Numbered from the stretch's first letter, positions 1-13,439 are shown. The stretch: 64,000 nt of DNA from Trochalopteron elliotii (GCA_024734555.1 JANPWX010000152.1:151910-215909), one strand, 5' to 3'. Notes: generated by a model from the sequence alone, not told the origin. A program made the numbers and translations.

Positions 1-3000
1 AGGCTCTTGTGCCACTCACACGCACAGCAGCCTCATCAGCTGCAGTGCCCCTGCTTCACACCGAGCCTGCATGAATAACCATTCCCAGATTAGCTGGTGG
101 GCCTTGCATTTAGCATTTCAAGGTGTGACTGTGTTTCTGGCGTGTGGTGTAATCACAGGGAAGAGTTTTGATGGATAGCAGAGGAGGAGAGGGAGAGAGA
201 TGCTTACTGAGACCAGCTGATGTGTGCAGGGTCATTTATGTCTTGTCCATAAACACATGAAGTACAAGAAGAGACCCCTGGGAGGCCAGTGACACTAATG
301 GAAAAGTTAAGTGTGAGGCTGTACAGCTGGACTTGATGCCTTTTATTCAGAGTTGTTATGAATTTAGGCAAAGCAATCTAAAGCTGTCAGGAGTGCAACC
401 TCTGCATTCACTTCTGTAAATTATCATAGTCTCCACCACCTCAGTAACAGGAGCTCAGGTGTGGGTGTTTGTCTTACAGGTGAGTCTCAACCTGCTGGGT
501 TAACTTGTGATTTGGAAGGAAACAATTAACTTTCATTCTCTAATGAGTTGTGGAGTATTTTTAACATTGCCTTTTTAATAAGCTTTGTTTCACTTTGTTA
601 GTAACTGATCTGTTTGAAAGTTGGTACAAAGTGAAAGTGTGAGCCCATAGCAAATGTTACAAGTCGAGCAGCAGACATTCCCTTTATCTGACTAGACTGT
701 GGATGGCCATCAGAGGCCATCAGCTCCCAAATTCCAAATATTCATAGGTATTTCTGATATTGTAAGGAAAGCAGGTGCCAGCAGTGGTGAACTTCTGTTC
801 TCATTTCCAGCTACACTTGAGTACCAGCTGTACCATGTAATAGTTGTAACATTTTTTTTTCCTTCAAAGAGAGCATCCCTCACCCTGATGAGAATTGCAG
901 CCTGAAAAGATCATTCTGATTCAGTGATCTCAGCTGTCACCTCTGTGACCTGGCAAAATAGACTTTTCAGCTCTTGTGTATCACCTCCTGCTTTCCCTGT
1001 GCCCGGTGCATTCTCACCACCACCTCCTCCTCCACGCTGACATTTGATTCATTGAGCTGCATTCTGATAGAGAAATCCCACATTAGCCCCTCTTCTTGGG
1101 AGCCTGACAAAACCTTTGTGAGAGAGAAGCTTTCTTCTGAAGTTTGAAATAGCCTTGTGTATACCTGCCTTTTGTTATTAATTTTTTTTTTTTTTGGTCA
1201 TTCTACACCTATGGGGTAGGGCAGCTTCAGAACCAGGATATCTGTCACACGATATTTTAAACTCTAGCCATGGGGAAGCACAAATGATTTCATGTAACGT
1301 TAAACAACAGCTAGGTTCTCTTTCCTGTTCCTTATCTGAGGAAACATAACTCACTCTGTGCCTGTGTCCCTAATTAGTAACACTTGCAAGCCTTGACCTT
1401 TCCACAGAGAGCTCAGCTCAGCCTCATCTGTAGAGAATTGCCCCTATGATGTAGCTGTGCATAATAATAAAAACAATTTAAAACGCATTAAAACGTTAAA
1501 AAAAACCCCACCAAAACCCAAACCACTTAAAAGCTTAGACCCAGACTTCTCCACATTTATTCATGTTGAGCAGTAACTTGCTCTGGTAATGGTCCCAGTG
1601 AGGCAGTTTTAAGATACTGTGGACTGAAAGTGAGAGCATTGTTTAATAAATAAGCAGTTGTGTCCTTCTTTGTTCATTTATGGCTCAATGTTCTTTGTGT
1701 CCAGTTCATGATTTGTTCCCAGGACCAGCCTACTTTCAACACTTTACATGTATATTTGCTCCTTTGCCTTATTTTGTCTGATTATTTCTCATAATCTGGA
1801 AAAAAAAAAAGAGTTGCTAAAGCACCAGCTGGAGTGCAGTGATTTTGTCCAGACTGCTGCCACTGTTAGGGATGACTGAACATGTTTATTTACTGAGTGA
1901 CAGTAAGGCTTTTTTCTTTTTTTATGCCACAACCATATATTGCCAGGCCTCAATTTCTTATTTTAGATCATGGAAGTGTCCTCTGCCTGGAATAATTTTA
2001 AAATTTTACTAGCTCTTATTCATAAACATAGATTTAATATACCTATATGTCTAGTTCAGGGGGAAAAAAAAGCCAGACCCCAAAACCAATATGTTGTCTC
2101 TCATTTGGTTCTGTGGTCTGAAGAAAAATAATGCAATATACAATTATTTTCTCTCTAGTCAGAGCACTTGTCCTGCGATTTCCATGGGATTTTCTACCTG
2201 ATTACTCTAAACTGGACTTCTCCCTTTGTATCAATCACTGAAGAAACAAATGATGAGTGCTTACAGGATAAGAGCTGCTGTTGGTTGTACCTTAAATCTA
2301 ACTCACACAGCTTTTCAGATTTCCTTATTTTCACTTAATCTCATGGAGAAAATAATGGCTTTCAGTTTTATTGGGAGAAGAAATTATGGTAAGCCCTGGG
2401 ACCAGGGGCTGGTTGGATTCCTTTTCTAATTAGGATGAAGTTATGTTAAAATAAGTTTCTCACTTTGAATTTTTCATACATTAGGGAAGAAAATTTTTGT
2501 TTTTAACAAAAAAGGGTTTACTGTTACATCAGCAAAATTGGGAACAAAATCTGTGCCTGCTTTCCCTTTTCTTTTGTGAAGCCAATAACAGTGGTTGCCC
2601 ATTGTCAGACAAAATAATATCAAAATTTGTCTGCCATTATGCATTTTACTGATGTCTCCTCTCTGCAGTAGGGATGCTACATCTATCCAGGTGATATTTC
2701 AATGCCCAACAACTTGTGACAAATACTCCCCTGACCATGTGTAGGGGCTGTGTGACCAATCAACCCCATCCAGGCCTGGCTGTGTATCCCAGGGATGCTG
2801 TGTGGTGGTTACCACGGGGCTTGGATTTGGAGAAATGTGTTTTTTCAGGATTAAAAGAGGCAGTACGAGCCTGACTCAAGGAGTTCATTCTCTCCAAGGT
2901 GGTAATGCCCATCAAGTTCGACCTTTTAATGCAAGTATATATTATACACTGCAGATTATGCTTTTATATGCTTTTTTCTCCCAAAATATTTCTGTTTTAT

Positions 3001-3354
3001 AATGTTAAAAGATATGAATATTACTCTGTTTGATCTAGCAAGTAGAAATGTTTCTCTTCAGCTCCCCCCACTTCAATTCTAAATTAATTTCTTTTGGCAA
3101 TTGATTTGCTTTCAACTGTTTAATAAGCTCTGTTAACCTCCAGTTTAGAACATTTGGGCTTTTTAAATTCAGATCTGGAGTGTCTGAAAAGAATAATGTG
3201 CCTACATTTACATTCCAGACTTCTGGAGCTGTGATGAAAACACGATGAAAGAAGAAATCATTGGCAATGGAGTGCTTCAACAACTGAGCTGCTGAGTTTT
3301 TTGGTGGATATTAAGGTACCTTTAGCTGCCATTTTAGCAATATAGGCTAAATCC
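1..3354. other. Non-coding sequence, no recognised feature
   Basis: I see no gene, RNA or recognisable repeat here. Open frames are all under about 85 codons and none has a recognisable protein signature. The DNA is AT-rich with short A or T runs (for example near 1180-1195 and 1800-1810). The stretch around 2575-2670 has little low-complexity sequence and could be a short conserved element, but nothing in it is diagnostic. Confidence 0.6.
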
Positions 3355-3561
3355 TCTTCTATATTGTATTCTAAATTTCAAGAGGTACATATAGAGGAAA
3401 ATGATGCCCTGCTACTTAAAGCATTCATTCTTCTCCATTTTTTTCTATTAATGTTGGATCTTTTGCTGTTGCACATGCACCTTATCCATTTGTAAGGGCC
3501 TTTTCCTGCAGCTGCCATGCAAATAGCTGTGTATTTTACATGGCTGAGATCATACCTAACT
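3355..3561 (+). repeat. Left arm of a ~205-bp inverted repeat pair
   Basis: This segment matches the reverse complement of 4477-4681 along its whole length, at roughly 80% identity by eye. The longest exact match is 22 bp at the inner end (3540-3561 against 4477-4498). Other long exact blocks include an 18-bp run starting TGATGCCCTG and a 17-bp run starting CTGTTGCACA. Both arms carry the octamer ATGCAAAT (3517-3524 here). Similarity stops abruptly on both sides. I do not recognise the family. It may be two insertions of one old interspersed repeat, a local inverted duplication, or long terminal inverted repeats of a dead DNA transposon. I could not find a target-site duplication outside the arms. 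Confidence 0.85.
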
Positions 3562-4476
3562 CATCTCCCTTAAAAGCCACCATTTCAGCTCCTCCTCCTC
3601 CCCCTGCTACTTGACCCAGGCTCCGTCTGAGCTGCTCAGCTGTGGAAACAACTGAAAAGGAAACAGATAATGATGGTAAACCGGGGTGTCATGGCTCTCT
3701 TTGTGCATGGCCATTGTAATACAGATCCAGCAGGCCAACAATGACTCATCAGTGGCACCAAGCCTGCAATTTCGCTGTGTTTGCCGTTTCAGAGAAGAAA
3801 AGCAGCTCGCAATTACACGTATTAAACTTTCAGATGATGCAGAAATTATGACGTGCATCACTTATATGATCAGTCAAACTCCAGGGAGAGGACATGAGAT
3901 CTTTATGCAGCCCAGGTGCACATTTCTTATAATTTAATCAGCCCAAAGCACCCCTCATTTCAGCAGAGAACTCTAATTCATGCCTAGGAAACCACACCGT
4001 GCCCTCTGTCTCCTCCCTGCTGCTGTCAGTAAATTACAGCTCAGCATTCATAACCCTTTACCTGCATTTAATCCAGCACCCTCTGCGAGGAGTTCAGCCA
4101 GCTCTGCTCCACAAGCTGGAAAGGCTGGACAAAATGCCATGAATTATCTTCATGGAGATTATGAGCAGCAAAAGACTCTGCTGGAAAAGAAAAAAAAAAA
4201 AAACAAACCAACAAGCAGCTGATAATTTTGTTTAGGCAAAAGCATGTGAGGAATATATTTGTGTTGGTGTCTGAGAATGATGTCCCTCAGCTCAGCAAGG
4301 ATGCACTGATTGTGGGAGGGATCCAGATACTTGTCTGATTTCCTCTTTTCTGCCCCTTTTCCTTTCCCCACGTTGTCACAAGGCAAGGAATAGGCTCACA
4401 GGTTGAAGAAGCAGCAATGCTGGTGGGGGAAACTCAGCTCAACTCTTGGCCAGATTGAAGTCAGATTTGGAAACCC
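3562..4476. promoter_or_regulatory. Spacer between inverted arms; possible conserved non-coding element
   Basis: This is the sequence enclosed by the two inverted arms. It has no reading frame over about 85 codons and no transposase-like peptide. The part from about 3690 to 4170 has little simple sequence and retains several CpGs (near 3770-3860) where the background has few. That texture is typical of conserved regulatory DNA, but the call is inference only. A poly-A run of about 14 bases lies near 4190-4203. Confidence 0.25.
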
Positions 4477-4681
4477 AGTTAGGTATGATCTCAGCCATCT
4501 AAAATATACAGTTATTTGCATGACAGCTCCAGGAAAAGGCACTACAAAAGTATGAGGTGCATGTGCAACAGAAAAAAAATAAAACATTAACAGACAAATT
4601 CAGAAAACTCAATACATTAAGTAGCAGGGCATCACTTTCCTCTCTATGTACCTATTGAAACTCAAAATAAAATATAGAAGA
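4477..4681 (-). repeat. Right arm of the ~205-bp inverted repeat pair
   Basis: This is the reverse-complement partner of 3355-3561. Read on the minus strand it begins TCTTCTATATT at its outer end and finishes with the shared 22-bp block at 4477-4498. Divergence is spread along the arm, with one poorly matching patch of about 40-50 bp in the middle. That pattern suggests an old duplication or old insertions rather than a recent assembly artefact. Sequence outside the arms (the GGGGTGGG side) does not match the left flank. Confidence 0.85.
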
Positions 4682-7600
4682 GAGGGGTGGGATTAGAGGG
4701 ATGACCTAAGTAAATGCCATGGGAAGTGGGATGCATTTCCAGAGGGTAGAAACATGATTCAGGGCTGGAAAGAGGTTTTGAGGGGATATGTTTGGGTGTG
4801 TTTTGCCTCCTAAGATGGGTATTCCTAATTCCCAGTGATGCTGGGGGATTCTTAGGAGGGTCAGGCCCCTCCTCATCAGAGCAGGGGGCTCAGGAACAAC
4901 CCCAGCTCTGCTTTGTGCCTCTCCCCCTCTGCTTGTCCACCCATGAGAGCTCCTCATGGCCCTGAGAGCTGGAATTGGCCACCTTTGTGTCCCCCAAAAA
5001 GCTTACTGAAGAAGCTGGGGCTGCTGTTTTGAAAGCTGTCCAAAGAGGATTTGGATGCTCTGCTCTCATTAAAAAGCTGGTGGGAAAACAGGTGCCAAAA
5101 TCCTGTCGGTGACCTCGTAAATCTGCCTGCACCAAAATTCTCCAGAGATAGCTGGGAAAGACAAATGCCTCTTCAGCTGACTGGCACTGCCTGATGTCAC
5201 ACCAGTTTCAAAGTATTTTTTTGTTTCTTATGTCTTTTTGTCCTTGCCTACTCCAAAACAAATGGTGGGGATGGGGAGAAGAAAACCACCTAAGAATTTT
5301 TTAGAATGTTTTTCATTTTGGAGTTACATTCTTCCTTTATTTAAATTTCATTTTAAAGGGAATTTTAAAAAATCCCACTAGTCAACCAAAAACTTAATTT
5401 TCTTACTGTCCCAGTTAAAACTATTTCTAGGTATAGAAGCTGCCAGTCTTCATAGGTATTAGCATAACCTAGGAGAAAATATTGAAAATTAAGAAATGAA
5501 CTTTATTTTTCATCACCAGAAAAGTATTTTTACATTCAAAGAGTGGGTGAAGAAAAGATAGTCAAAGCTTTATCTCCACTTAACAAAAACATTTCCGAAT
5601 GTTTTCCTCATACAAATAATTCACAAGAAATGAGTCACAACTGAGGAGTGAAAAACACTTCCATAGACATGAAGAAAAATATTAACAATGGTTACTACTT
5701 GCTTTAAATGACATCTTGCTTTAAAGGGACCACTCAAAAATAAAAATGTTGTGGAGGTTAGAGGGGACCAACGTGCTTAATTTCTGTTAGCTGAGCTTTG
5801 TCACTTGGTAATCAAGGTAAATAGTGCAGGTTTTATGAAAGGAAAATAAGTTATCTTAAAAATTCATGATTCCTGCTTGACATATCTGAACTTTTATAGA
5901 TTTAAAAGGTACAGAATATCTAAAGAAATTGTATTGGCTCACTCAGAGTACTGTTAAGTGTAATAATAAAAACCCATCCATGTGATTGTAAGGAAGTTTC
6001 TGATAATCTGGTACACTTCCTCTGGTGATTAAAAACATTTTGCATGATGACCTGAGACACTGGAATATTTTTCAGGTTTACAGATTTGTCAGTGTCATCA
6101 CAGTTAAAGATTAAGAGGGCTCACAGTGCTTGTACTTGGAATTAAACAATAAACACCAGAATAAATTAATCCAGATCCTCTTTCCAGAAAAGACCTGCTG
6201 CCTATCAGTACCCTGTGTCCAGATAAAGGTAACCCAGATGTCTTTTTCTCTGATATTCTTGGTGCTGGGGAAGTTAAACATTTTTCAAATCCATACAGAA
6301 TGACTGAACTATTCCTTTTTCCCTTCATATTTTTCATATTTATTCATTGTCAATCTCTCCATGGTGGAAAGTCTGTATTTTGGAATTTAACCTCTGCAAA
6401 GACTGTGCAGTGCAGTTTGTGGCCTTGGCAGTGGAGGTGGATGTGATGGAGCAACAGGTTGTGGCTGCACAATGACACACAGAGATCAGAACATGGAGCA
6501 AATCCCTGGAATCCCTCAAAAAAAAAAAGCTGTTAACAGATCTGAAAATCAGTCTGAATGGCTGTTATTGTGATGGTGACACGCATCTCTCTGCAGGTTT
6601 GAGCTGTGTCAGAGCAGCTGAAGGTTGTGTGTGGTTGAAGAGGTGACATCACAGAGTGTATCCATGTGTGCAGCTTGTGGATTCTGCCCACTATTTATGG
6701 GACACAAAATTTGCATTGTCTGCTATTCTGTGTGATTGGTGTGAGGGCTTTAAATTTCAAGTGTCTTCAAGCCCACAAGAGTTTCCAGCAGCACAGAAAG
6801 ATGAAAAGTTGCTGCAAACCACTTTCCCTTCTTTACTAAACACTTCCCCTTATGTATTTCAAAAGCACCACATATTTCCCCAGACAGCATCTTGGCTTTC
6901 CCACTGTTTTGCTGGTGCCAGCTACCAGTGCCAGGGGTTTCTCTCCTGCCTGCTGTGGTTCCAGTGTTCCTTGTGCAGGAATTGTCTGGAGGCCAGGGAG
7001 TGATTTGGCTGCAGGAGCTGACACGGCATTGACTCCTGGCCTGGGGCAGATTATAACTATTGACCCGGGGGTGAAAGGCTCTGGATCCCATTACCAACTC
7101 CCTGAGTCATTCTGATCCTTCCAGCAGGGCTCCAAACAGCTGATGCAGGATGCTGGTGCTCAATAGCATCTGCACTAAGAGCACTTACTCAGATTTATTG
7201 GCCAGCAGAACTTTGGGGTTTTGTTTATTGAACAGCAAATAGGTATTTTTATGGAGCTGCACTCACAGGATCCTCGAGTCCTTTTGCATCTAAACATTTT
7301 GCTGAAGACAGATATCTTGAATAAGAATTAAAGACAAGGCAGTCTGAAGTTAGTTTAGAATCCTAGCATGCTGCAATTCACAATAATCTACTGGATATAT
7401 TGAAAGCTCTGAATTCAGGAAATCCCCTGGTGTCACATTTTTCTGATTTGAATGCTGTGGCAGTCCTTTTAATTTGTGGTTGGGACTTAGGACGCTTTCT
7501 CATTGATGCTATCTGAAATCTACACATCTTTGCATTTCAGCCCTATTGTTTAGTGTGTGTGAGGACAACTGAGATTAAAGGGACCCAGAATTAGGAATGG

Positions 7601-8198
7601 GAATCCTTCTTGCTCTTGGGTGCAGGTGAAAATCTAGACCATCACCACCCTGTCATGTTTATCAGCTGACTTCCTTTCTTTTTTTTTCACATTACTCTAA
7701 AAAACAGATGTTGTGTCCCATTCTGTCTGTATTATTCTCATGACTAGCTTTTGGTTGCATGATACAACAAAAATGGAGCTGCTAGGCATCCAGATATCTC
7801 AAAATTTTCACTACTTTCTTATATTTTTACATAAAAAAATGTGTGGTCAGATGTATCGAAGACAATCACAGCACCAGAATTTGGTAGGGAAGAACTTCAG
7901 GGGTTTTGCTCCAACATAATTTAGTCTCTGTGGTCTGATTTTTTAAATTTTTTTTGCTCTTCTCACTTGCTCTGAAATACCTCCACTTAAAAGTGCTGCA
8001 CCATCCAAAACTCAGTGTCAAGTAGATCATTTGGGCTAATAGAAGCAAAATTTACTTGCATAAATCCCAGATAATCTTTTACACAACTATTCTCACATAA
8101 GTATATAGAAAAGAGTTTTATACATAAGTGCTGAAACTTAGAGTGGTCAGTGTTGGATTCATGTTGAACTTCTTTTCTCCAAACACACTTAAACTAAA
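4682..8198. other. Non-coding sequence, no recognised feature
   Basis: I see no gene or assignable repeat. Small overlapping open frames on both strands near 6650-7115 (up to 115 codons) look like chance: frames on opposite strands overlap each other and none has a recognisable domain. Short A or T runs occur, for example near 6518-6528 and 7680-7688. Confidence 0.55.
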
Positions 8199-8226
8199 AA
8201 AACAATTTCAACAGTGAAATTGTTTT
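8199..8226. repeat. Perfect 12-bp inverted repeat with 4-nt loop
   Basis: AAAACAATTTCA is followed by ACAG and then by its exact reverse complement. The stem is AT-rich and the flanks do not extend it. It is too short and weak for a microRNA precursor. A palindrome like this can arise by chance in 64 kb of AT-rich DNA. Confidence 0.8.
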
Positions 8227-9604
8227 CCTGAACTTCAAGGCAGCGTATTTATTTTAGATATAAAATTTAAAAGTTGCTAACATTCCTCAGACATTCATAA
8301 CTGGTAATTTCCCACGCTGCCATGTGGTTGTACTGTTATTTTTTGTTGTGTTTTTGTTTTTTTTTTTTTCCACTTGTGCAGTGCTAAAATTGTCATAGAT
8401 TGTCAGGGCAACAAAGAAATTGCTTCTTTATATCCTCAATGCATTTGGTTAAGAATTAATTATGCGTTATGAAAAGTGATTTTGGGGCACTGGAGAAAAC
8501 ATGAAAATAATAAATAATCTTGGATATAGGAACAGCAATAATAAATGTCTGCTTTTATATGGAAATATAGGAAAAAAATAAGAACAGAAGCTGTCTTTTT
8601 AAGCATTTTTTCTTTAAAAAAATCACTAAAAATTATTTATGCCATTAATTGCACATCAACTTGGGAAGCAGTTTTCTTATTTTTGAGTATTTCTGATCCT
8701 CTTGTTCTTCCAGGCACCTTAAAGCCTGTAAATGGAAATGACAAAACATTAATAAAAAACAAATTGGAAACTCTTAGTCTAGAATGGCCATGATTTCAAA
8801 TGAGAAATGACAAAAGCAAAAAAAAAAAAGGAGTAATCTGAAGATCTTATAGGTTTTATTGTCATAACTGGAAAGAGGAGCAGTCTGGAAGGAAGTGGGC
8901 ACATTAAATATAACTAAGTCTGCCACATTTCCATCTGCTTTTATGTATCCAAACCAGAAAGGAGCCACCTGCTAATCAGAAGTGCCACGTTTCATTTATG
9001 AATGCAATTAGTCTTTTTTGTTGTTGTTGTTAATTGTCTTAATTAGTTTGGAAATCTTTAAACATACGGGCAAAACAGCAGAAGATCAAAAGATAACAGT
9101 GCTGCAAATGGAAGTCATAAAAATATGATGAGTAATCAAAGGAGTTCAGGGCAAAATCATGAAAATTGCAGCATAAACAAGGTTGTGGTAAAAATAATAA
9201 TTAAAAACCTCAGCCAATTTAAACAAAACGTTATCTAAAGAAAACATATGCTAAAAATGGGAGAGGGAGAAGATTGTGTCCCCAGTGCCTTGGTACCTTC
9301 CTCACCTCCAAAGCCCCCATGATATAAACACAGACTGAGGAAAAGGCAAATAAAAAAAAGCTCAGTTCACCATATTTAAGTATTCTGCTTAAATACACAG
9401 CTCTACTTTGTCTAGGCTTTAACTGGTTCTTCTTATACTCTTTTTGCTTCTTCAGTTCTTTTCATGTGAAAAACCTGCATAAGTAGGTTATTTACATACC
9501 ACACACTGCCATTAAAGGAAGCAATCAGTGAGTTTCTAGATTTTCTCAAGACTTTTGGCCACTTTTTTTTGTTCTTGCTACAGCTGTGAGCACAGCCAAA
9601 TGCA
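8227..9604. other. Non-coding sequence, no recognised feature
   Basis: AT-rich unique sequence with several homopolymer runs (T run near 8358-8370, A run near 8819-8829, and a TTG triplet run near 9015-9030). I see no gene or assignable mobile element. Confidence 0.55.
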
Positions 9605-9653
9605 TCCATGGAATCTGTGCAAAAAATTCCTCCATGGAATCTGTGCAAAAAAA
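9605..9653 (+). repeat. 26-bp tandem duplication (~1.9 copies)
   Basis: A 26-bp unit beginning TCCATGGAATCTGTGC occurs at 9605-9630 and again, nearly complete, at 9631-9653. The copies are identical over the first 22 bases, so the duplication is recent or is maintained by replication slippage. Confidence 0.9.
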
Positions 9654-12600
9654 GATAGCTCAGCTTTCACTGAGGAGCAGAGCACCTCTGGCTTTGGAAG
9701 CAGAGTTTTGGGTATTGGATTAATGGGCACTGTTTTTTACCTGCCAGTTGTTAATTTTGGCTTAGTTCTGCTCAGTGATATTCCAGACCTTTGGGATAAA
9801 TTCCATGCCCTGAGCAACTTCAGTGAAGTGCCTGGACAAGCCCTGATTCTTTAGGTGGTTGTCTTTCTATGATGCATCTATAAATTTATTCCCACTCAAT
9901 TATTCTCTTGAATTTCACCCCTTCCTTCTGCAAATCTGCACTTGCAGGGTCAAATCATCCCAGTGCCAAGAACCAGAGGATGTATACCTGACATTTTGGA
10001 GCCTGCTGGAAACATTTTTGCTGCTTGGCATCTTTTGCTGCTTGGAGGCACCCCTAACTTGAGCCCTTCCCAGCTGGAATGTCCCTGCTGGAAGGGTTTT
10101 TTGGCTGGATCACTCTGAAATGTGCTGCATCCATCTCATGCAGCAGAGGAACAGTGTCATTTTGCAGGTTGGTTGGCACCAATGTGTTTAGGTGAATTCA
10201 GGAGGTGTCTGGGGTGTACAACCTTGTTTTTTATGAAAGAGAGCACCCAGGTAGCCTGCAAGACATCTGGAGTGTCAGGGAATGATTGGCTTGTAGGAAT
10301 GAAACAGACTTTAGGGATAAAGATGAGGAAGAGTGAGCTTTAATTAAAAATTCTCTCAGCTTATCTTCTCACTCAGGGGAACATGATTTTTCAACCATTA
10401 AAAGCCACTGGAGCATTACGGTATTTTTAATTTTTTTTTTTTTTCTGGAAGGAGAAATAACTCCTAATAGAGTGAGACTTGCACTGTGCAATTCAGAAAA
10501 TTCAAATGGGCCCCATTTGCTCTGCTGAGAAGAGGATGCACTTTTTCCACTCACATCAACACCCATCATGCTAAACAGGGAGTCAACCATCAGCTGAATT
10601 CAACAAAAACCAGGGAATTGCAGGGAAATTTTGGAAAAACGACTCAGCTTGAAAAGAAATGACAGAGCAGCGTGCAGCCTGGATGTTTGTGAGCACAAAT
10701 TAACGTTTCTCAATTGCCCAAAATACTGGTTTCACCTGCTTTGTTGTTGGAATTGATCTGCATAGACAGGTCAAAGGTTGGCATTTATTTGGAAGTTGTC
10801 AATAAATCAGTAACTGATGTAAAACCACATGAATTGAGCAGGATTTTTCACCTATGGTGCTGCTGAACAGCAAGGTGATGCTGGAAAAAGAAAGCACTGA
10901 ACTGCAGAGAACTTCCTGTTCTTTTATGATATTTGTGATGGTGCTTAGAGGTATTATAGCTTCTCCATGCCTTAAATAGTATGTGTGTTGTAATGATATT
11001 ATTGTTTCTTTTCTTTCTAGTTACAAAAACATTCAAGGCCTATATCAGACAGCAAATTAACTTTTTTCCTCTGTGTACAATGCTTATTTTGTAATAGATG
11101 AAAGTGAAAAAAATAAGTAAATAATCCCACAGCTCTCTCCTTGACTTCAATTACTAAAGAAAAAGTGAATAAGAGCAGGTGTTTGAAAAGCCCTGTCATA
11201 TAAAGATTTCCACTTTCTTTGGAAAGCAAGAGCATTGAAGGGAACCTACAATTCCTGGTTTCCTCTAGAAACAGTAACACTGACCTTCCTCTAATCCTTT
11301 TGACCTGCTATTGTAAGGCTGCTTATAAACAGAAATAGAAACCACATGCTGTCAGTCAGGGCATCCTTAATTTCTCATCCTGAGTAAAATAAAAGTAAAT
11401 CCTTTGTGAAAGAGCTCATAATTCTTCTCCTTTCTCGCAGTGGAGAAGGATCATAATGGAAAGCGACACTGAAAAATCACAGGTGGGCAAGAGTTGTGGC
11501 AACACCTTTTGGAGCTGGAAAATATCCACCCAAGAGAGAAAAGGATGTGGGTTTGATGGCTTTTTTACTCCTATGTTTGGGGTGGGTTGGGTGGCTTTTT
11601 TTTTTTTTTTTGAGTGTGATCCTACAAACGGCCTCTTTATTACCTGTGAACTACCTTCTTTTCAAGAGGGAAATTAACTGTTCCTCAGAAATTAGAAATT
11701 AGTGACATTGTCTTTTTCAACCATCTCAGAGCCATGGGATGTTGGGGCATGTGGGGATGTTCGGGCAGGCAGGCTGCAGGCCAAAGGAAAACCCCCCAAA
11801 TGCCTTCAGCACAGATATGAGGACCTCAGAAATGTTGGTTTGCACAAGAAAATTGTGAGGAGCCAATTTAGTTTTGGTTCAGTCATTTTACTTTGTCTCA
11901 ACCTTGGCTGCCAAAAAATCTTGCCTTTTTAGGCAGTTCAACTTTTAAAGGTAGATAGACACTAAAAAAATTGGTAGGACTGGGTATCTTCATAAATTAA
12001 TTTTAATTACATATGGAGATATCAACAACAACAAAGGGAAGGATTTAAGAGAAGAGCAATTTTTAGAGAGGTGCTGGTTGGTTTAGATGGCTTGAAAGAC
12101 ACTGCCCAAGTACAAAAAATCAGAATTCAAGCTGCATGTGTTCATAAATAATTGGTTAGAAGGACTCATGTGCTTCTAGGAGATAACCTTATTCTAGGAA
12201 AAAATAAAAAATTATTATGACTATTGCTTTTTAAGGGCTAATTGATGTTGTTGACACTTTCTAAACATTTTAGCTCCTTTATGTAGTTATAAAAGTTACT
12301 GTGTCTTGGCTCCTCATTTTTGCTAAGGCAGTTTTGATTATGTAAAAGAATGGGTTGCACAAACATCTCTCAGGATGGGGTTAGGTATTAATGAACCTGC
12401 TCTTGGGTAGGGGACTGCAAAAATCACCTTCATTGATTCTGTAGGCGTCTGTCTATTTATTTTTATTTATTTATACTTTTTTTTTTATTCCATGTCTTCC
12501 TTTAGTGAGCTATGGTAAGATATTTTCTGGTGTGCAGTGTATTAGGCAGCCTGGATAGTGGATTGCCATCCCAAATATCAAGCAATTCAAGTGATGGATT

Positions 12601-13439
12601 TTCACCCCATGACAAGTCAGGACCAATTGCTCTCGGGGTCAGAATAGAACTGGTGGTGCAGCCATAATTCAGAACAGCACAGAGGTTATATGAAGCCTTC
12701 TGCTTCCATGAAGCTCCTCATTTACTCACAAAGTTCCTGATTTATAGTAAATAAATGTGTCTGAGTGCTTCCCAATATTTGAGTGTTTAAAAATATCAGT
12801 GAAAATCTGATATGACTGAACTACTGAATGTTTTTCTGAGCTACTTGGAAGCACATGGATAATGAGGTGATTGCTCCTTACTTCTTTCTGGAGTGATGGA
12901 TAACAGCAGCTGACCAGGGATCCTATCCCTTGTCAGAATGGGTTTGGTTAGGAGGAAATGCACCTCAACTCCAAGACCAGGTTGACCCCTGAAAGAAATG
13001 TACAACCAGTTGGGTGTCTGTAGCAAGATGCTCTCCTGCAGATGCTCAGTGTTTTCAAAGTCCAAACCCAGAGAGGAGAAATTCAGGTGCAAACTTGTGT
13101 CTGTGTGTGCTGCTTCCACTCCGGACTCAGGACTGGGTCTCCCCTACCCCAAGTGTAGTGTGAATGTGTGTTTGTTTATAAAAAGTGCAAATATATAATT
13201 AAGAATGAATGAGACATTCACTGTGGCTAAGAAATGATCTAAAAAGGTATTTTGAGAGATGCTCATTTCCCAAAAAATCCATCTTTTGTGTAGAGAAATC
13301 ACATGTTAAAAAAAAAATTGCAAACCATTGTGAATTTTTGAGCTTAAAATGTAATCAAAATGTTTATATTGTTTTCTTCATCAGGCTGTGCTTTAAAGTG
13401 GTGAGATGGCATCAGTTTTTGGGGAGAAACCTCTATCAA
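9654..13439. other. Non-coding sequence, no recognised feature
   Basis: I see no gene or assignable repeat. Long T runs sit at about 10430-10444 and 11596-11611. A TTTA-rich patch lies at 12455-12487. Open frames here are below about 100 codons and lack recognisable protein features. Confidence 0.55.

Noticed and set aside
7010..7115. Possible old transposon fragment near a GACCCGGGGG motif
   Set aside because: No family could be matched, and the motif is a single occurrence.
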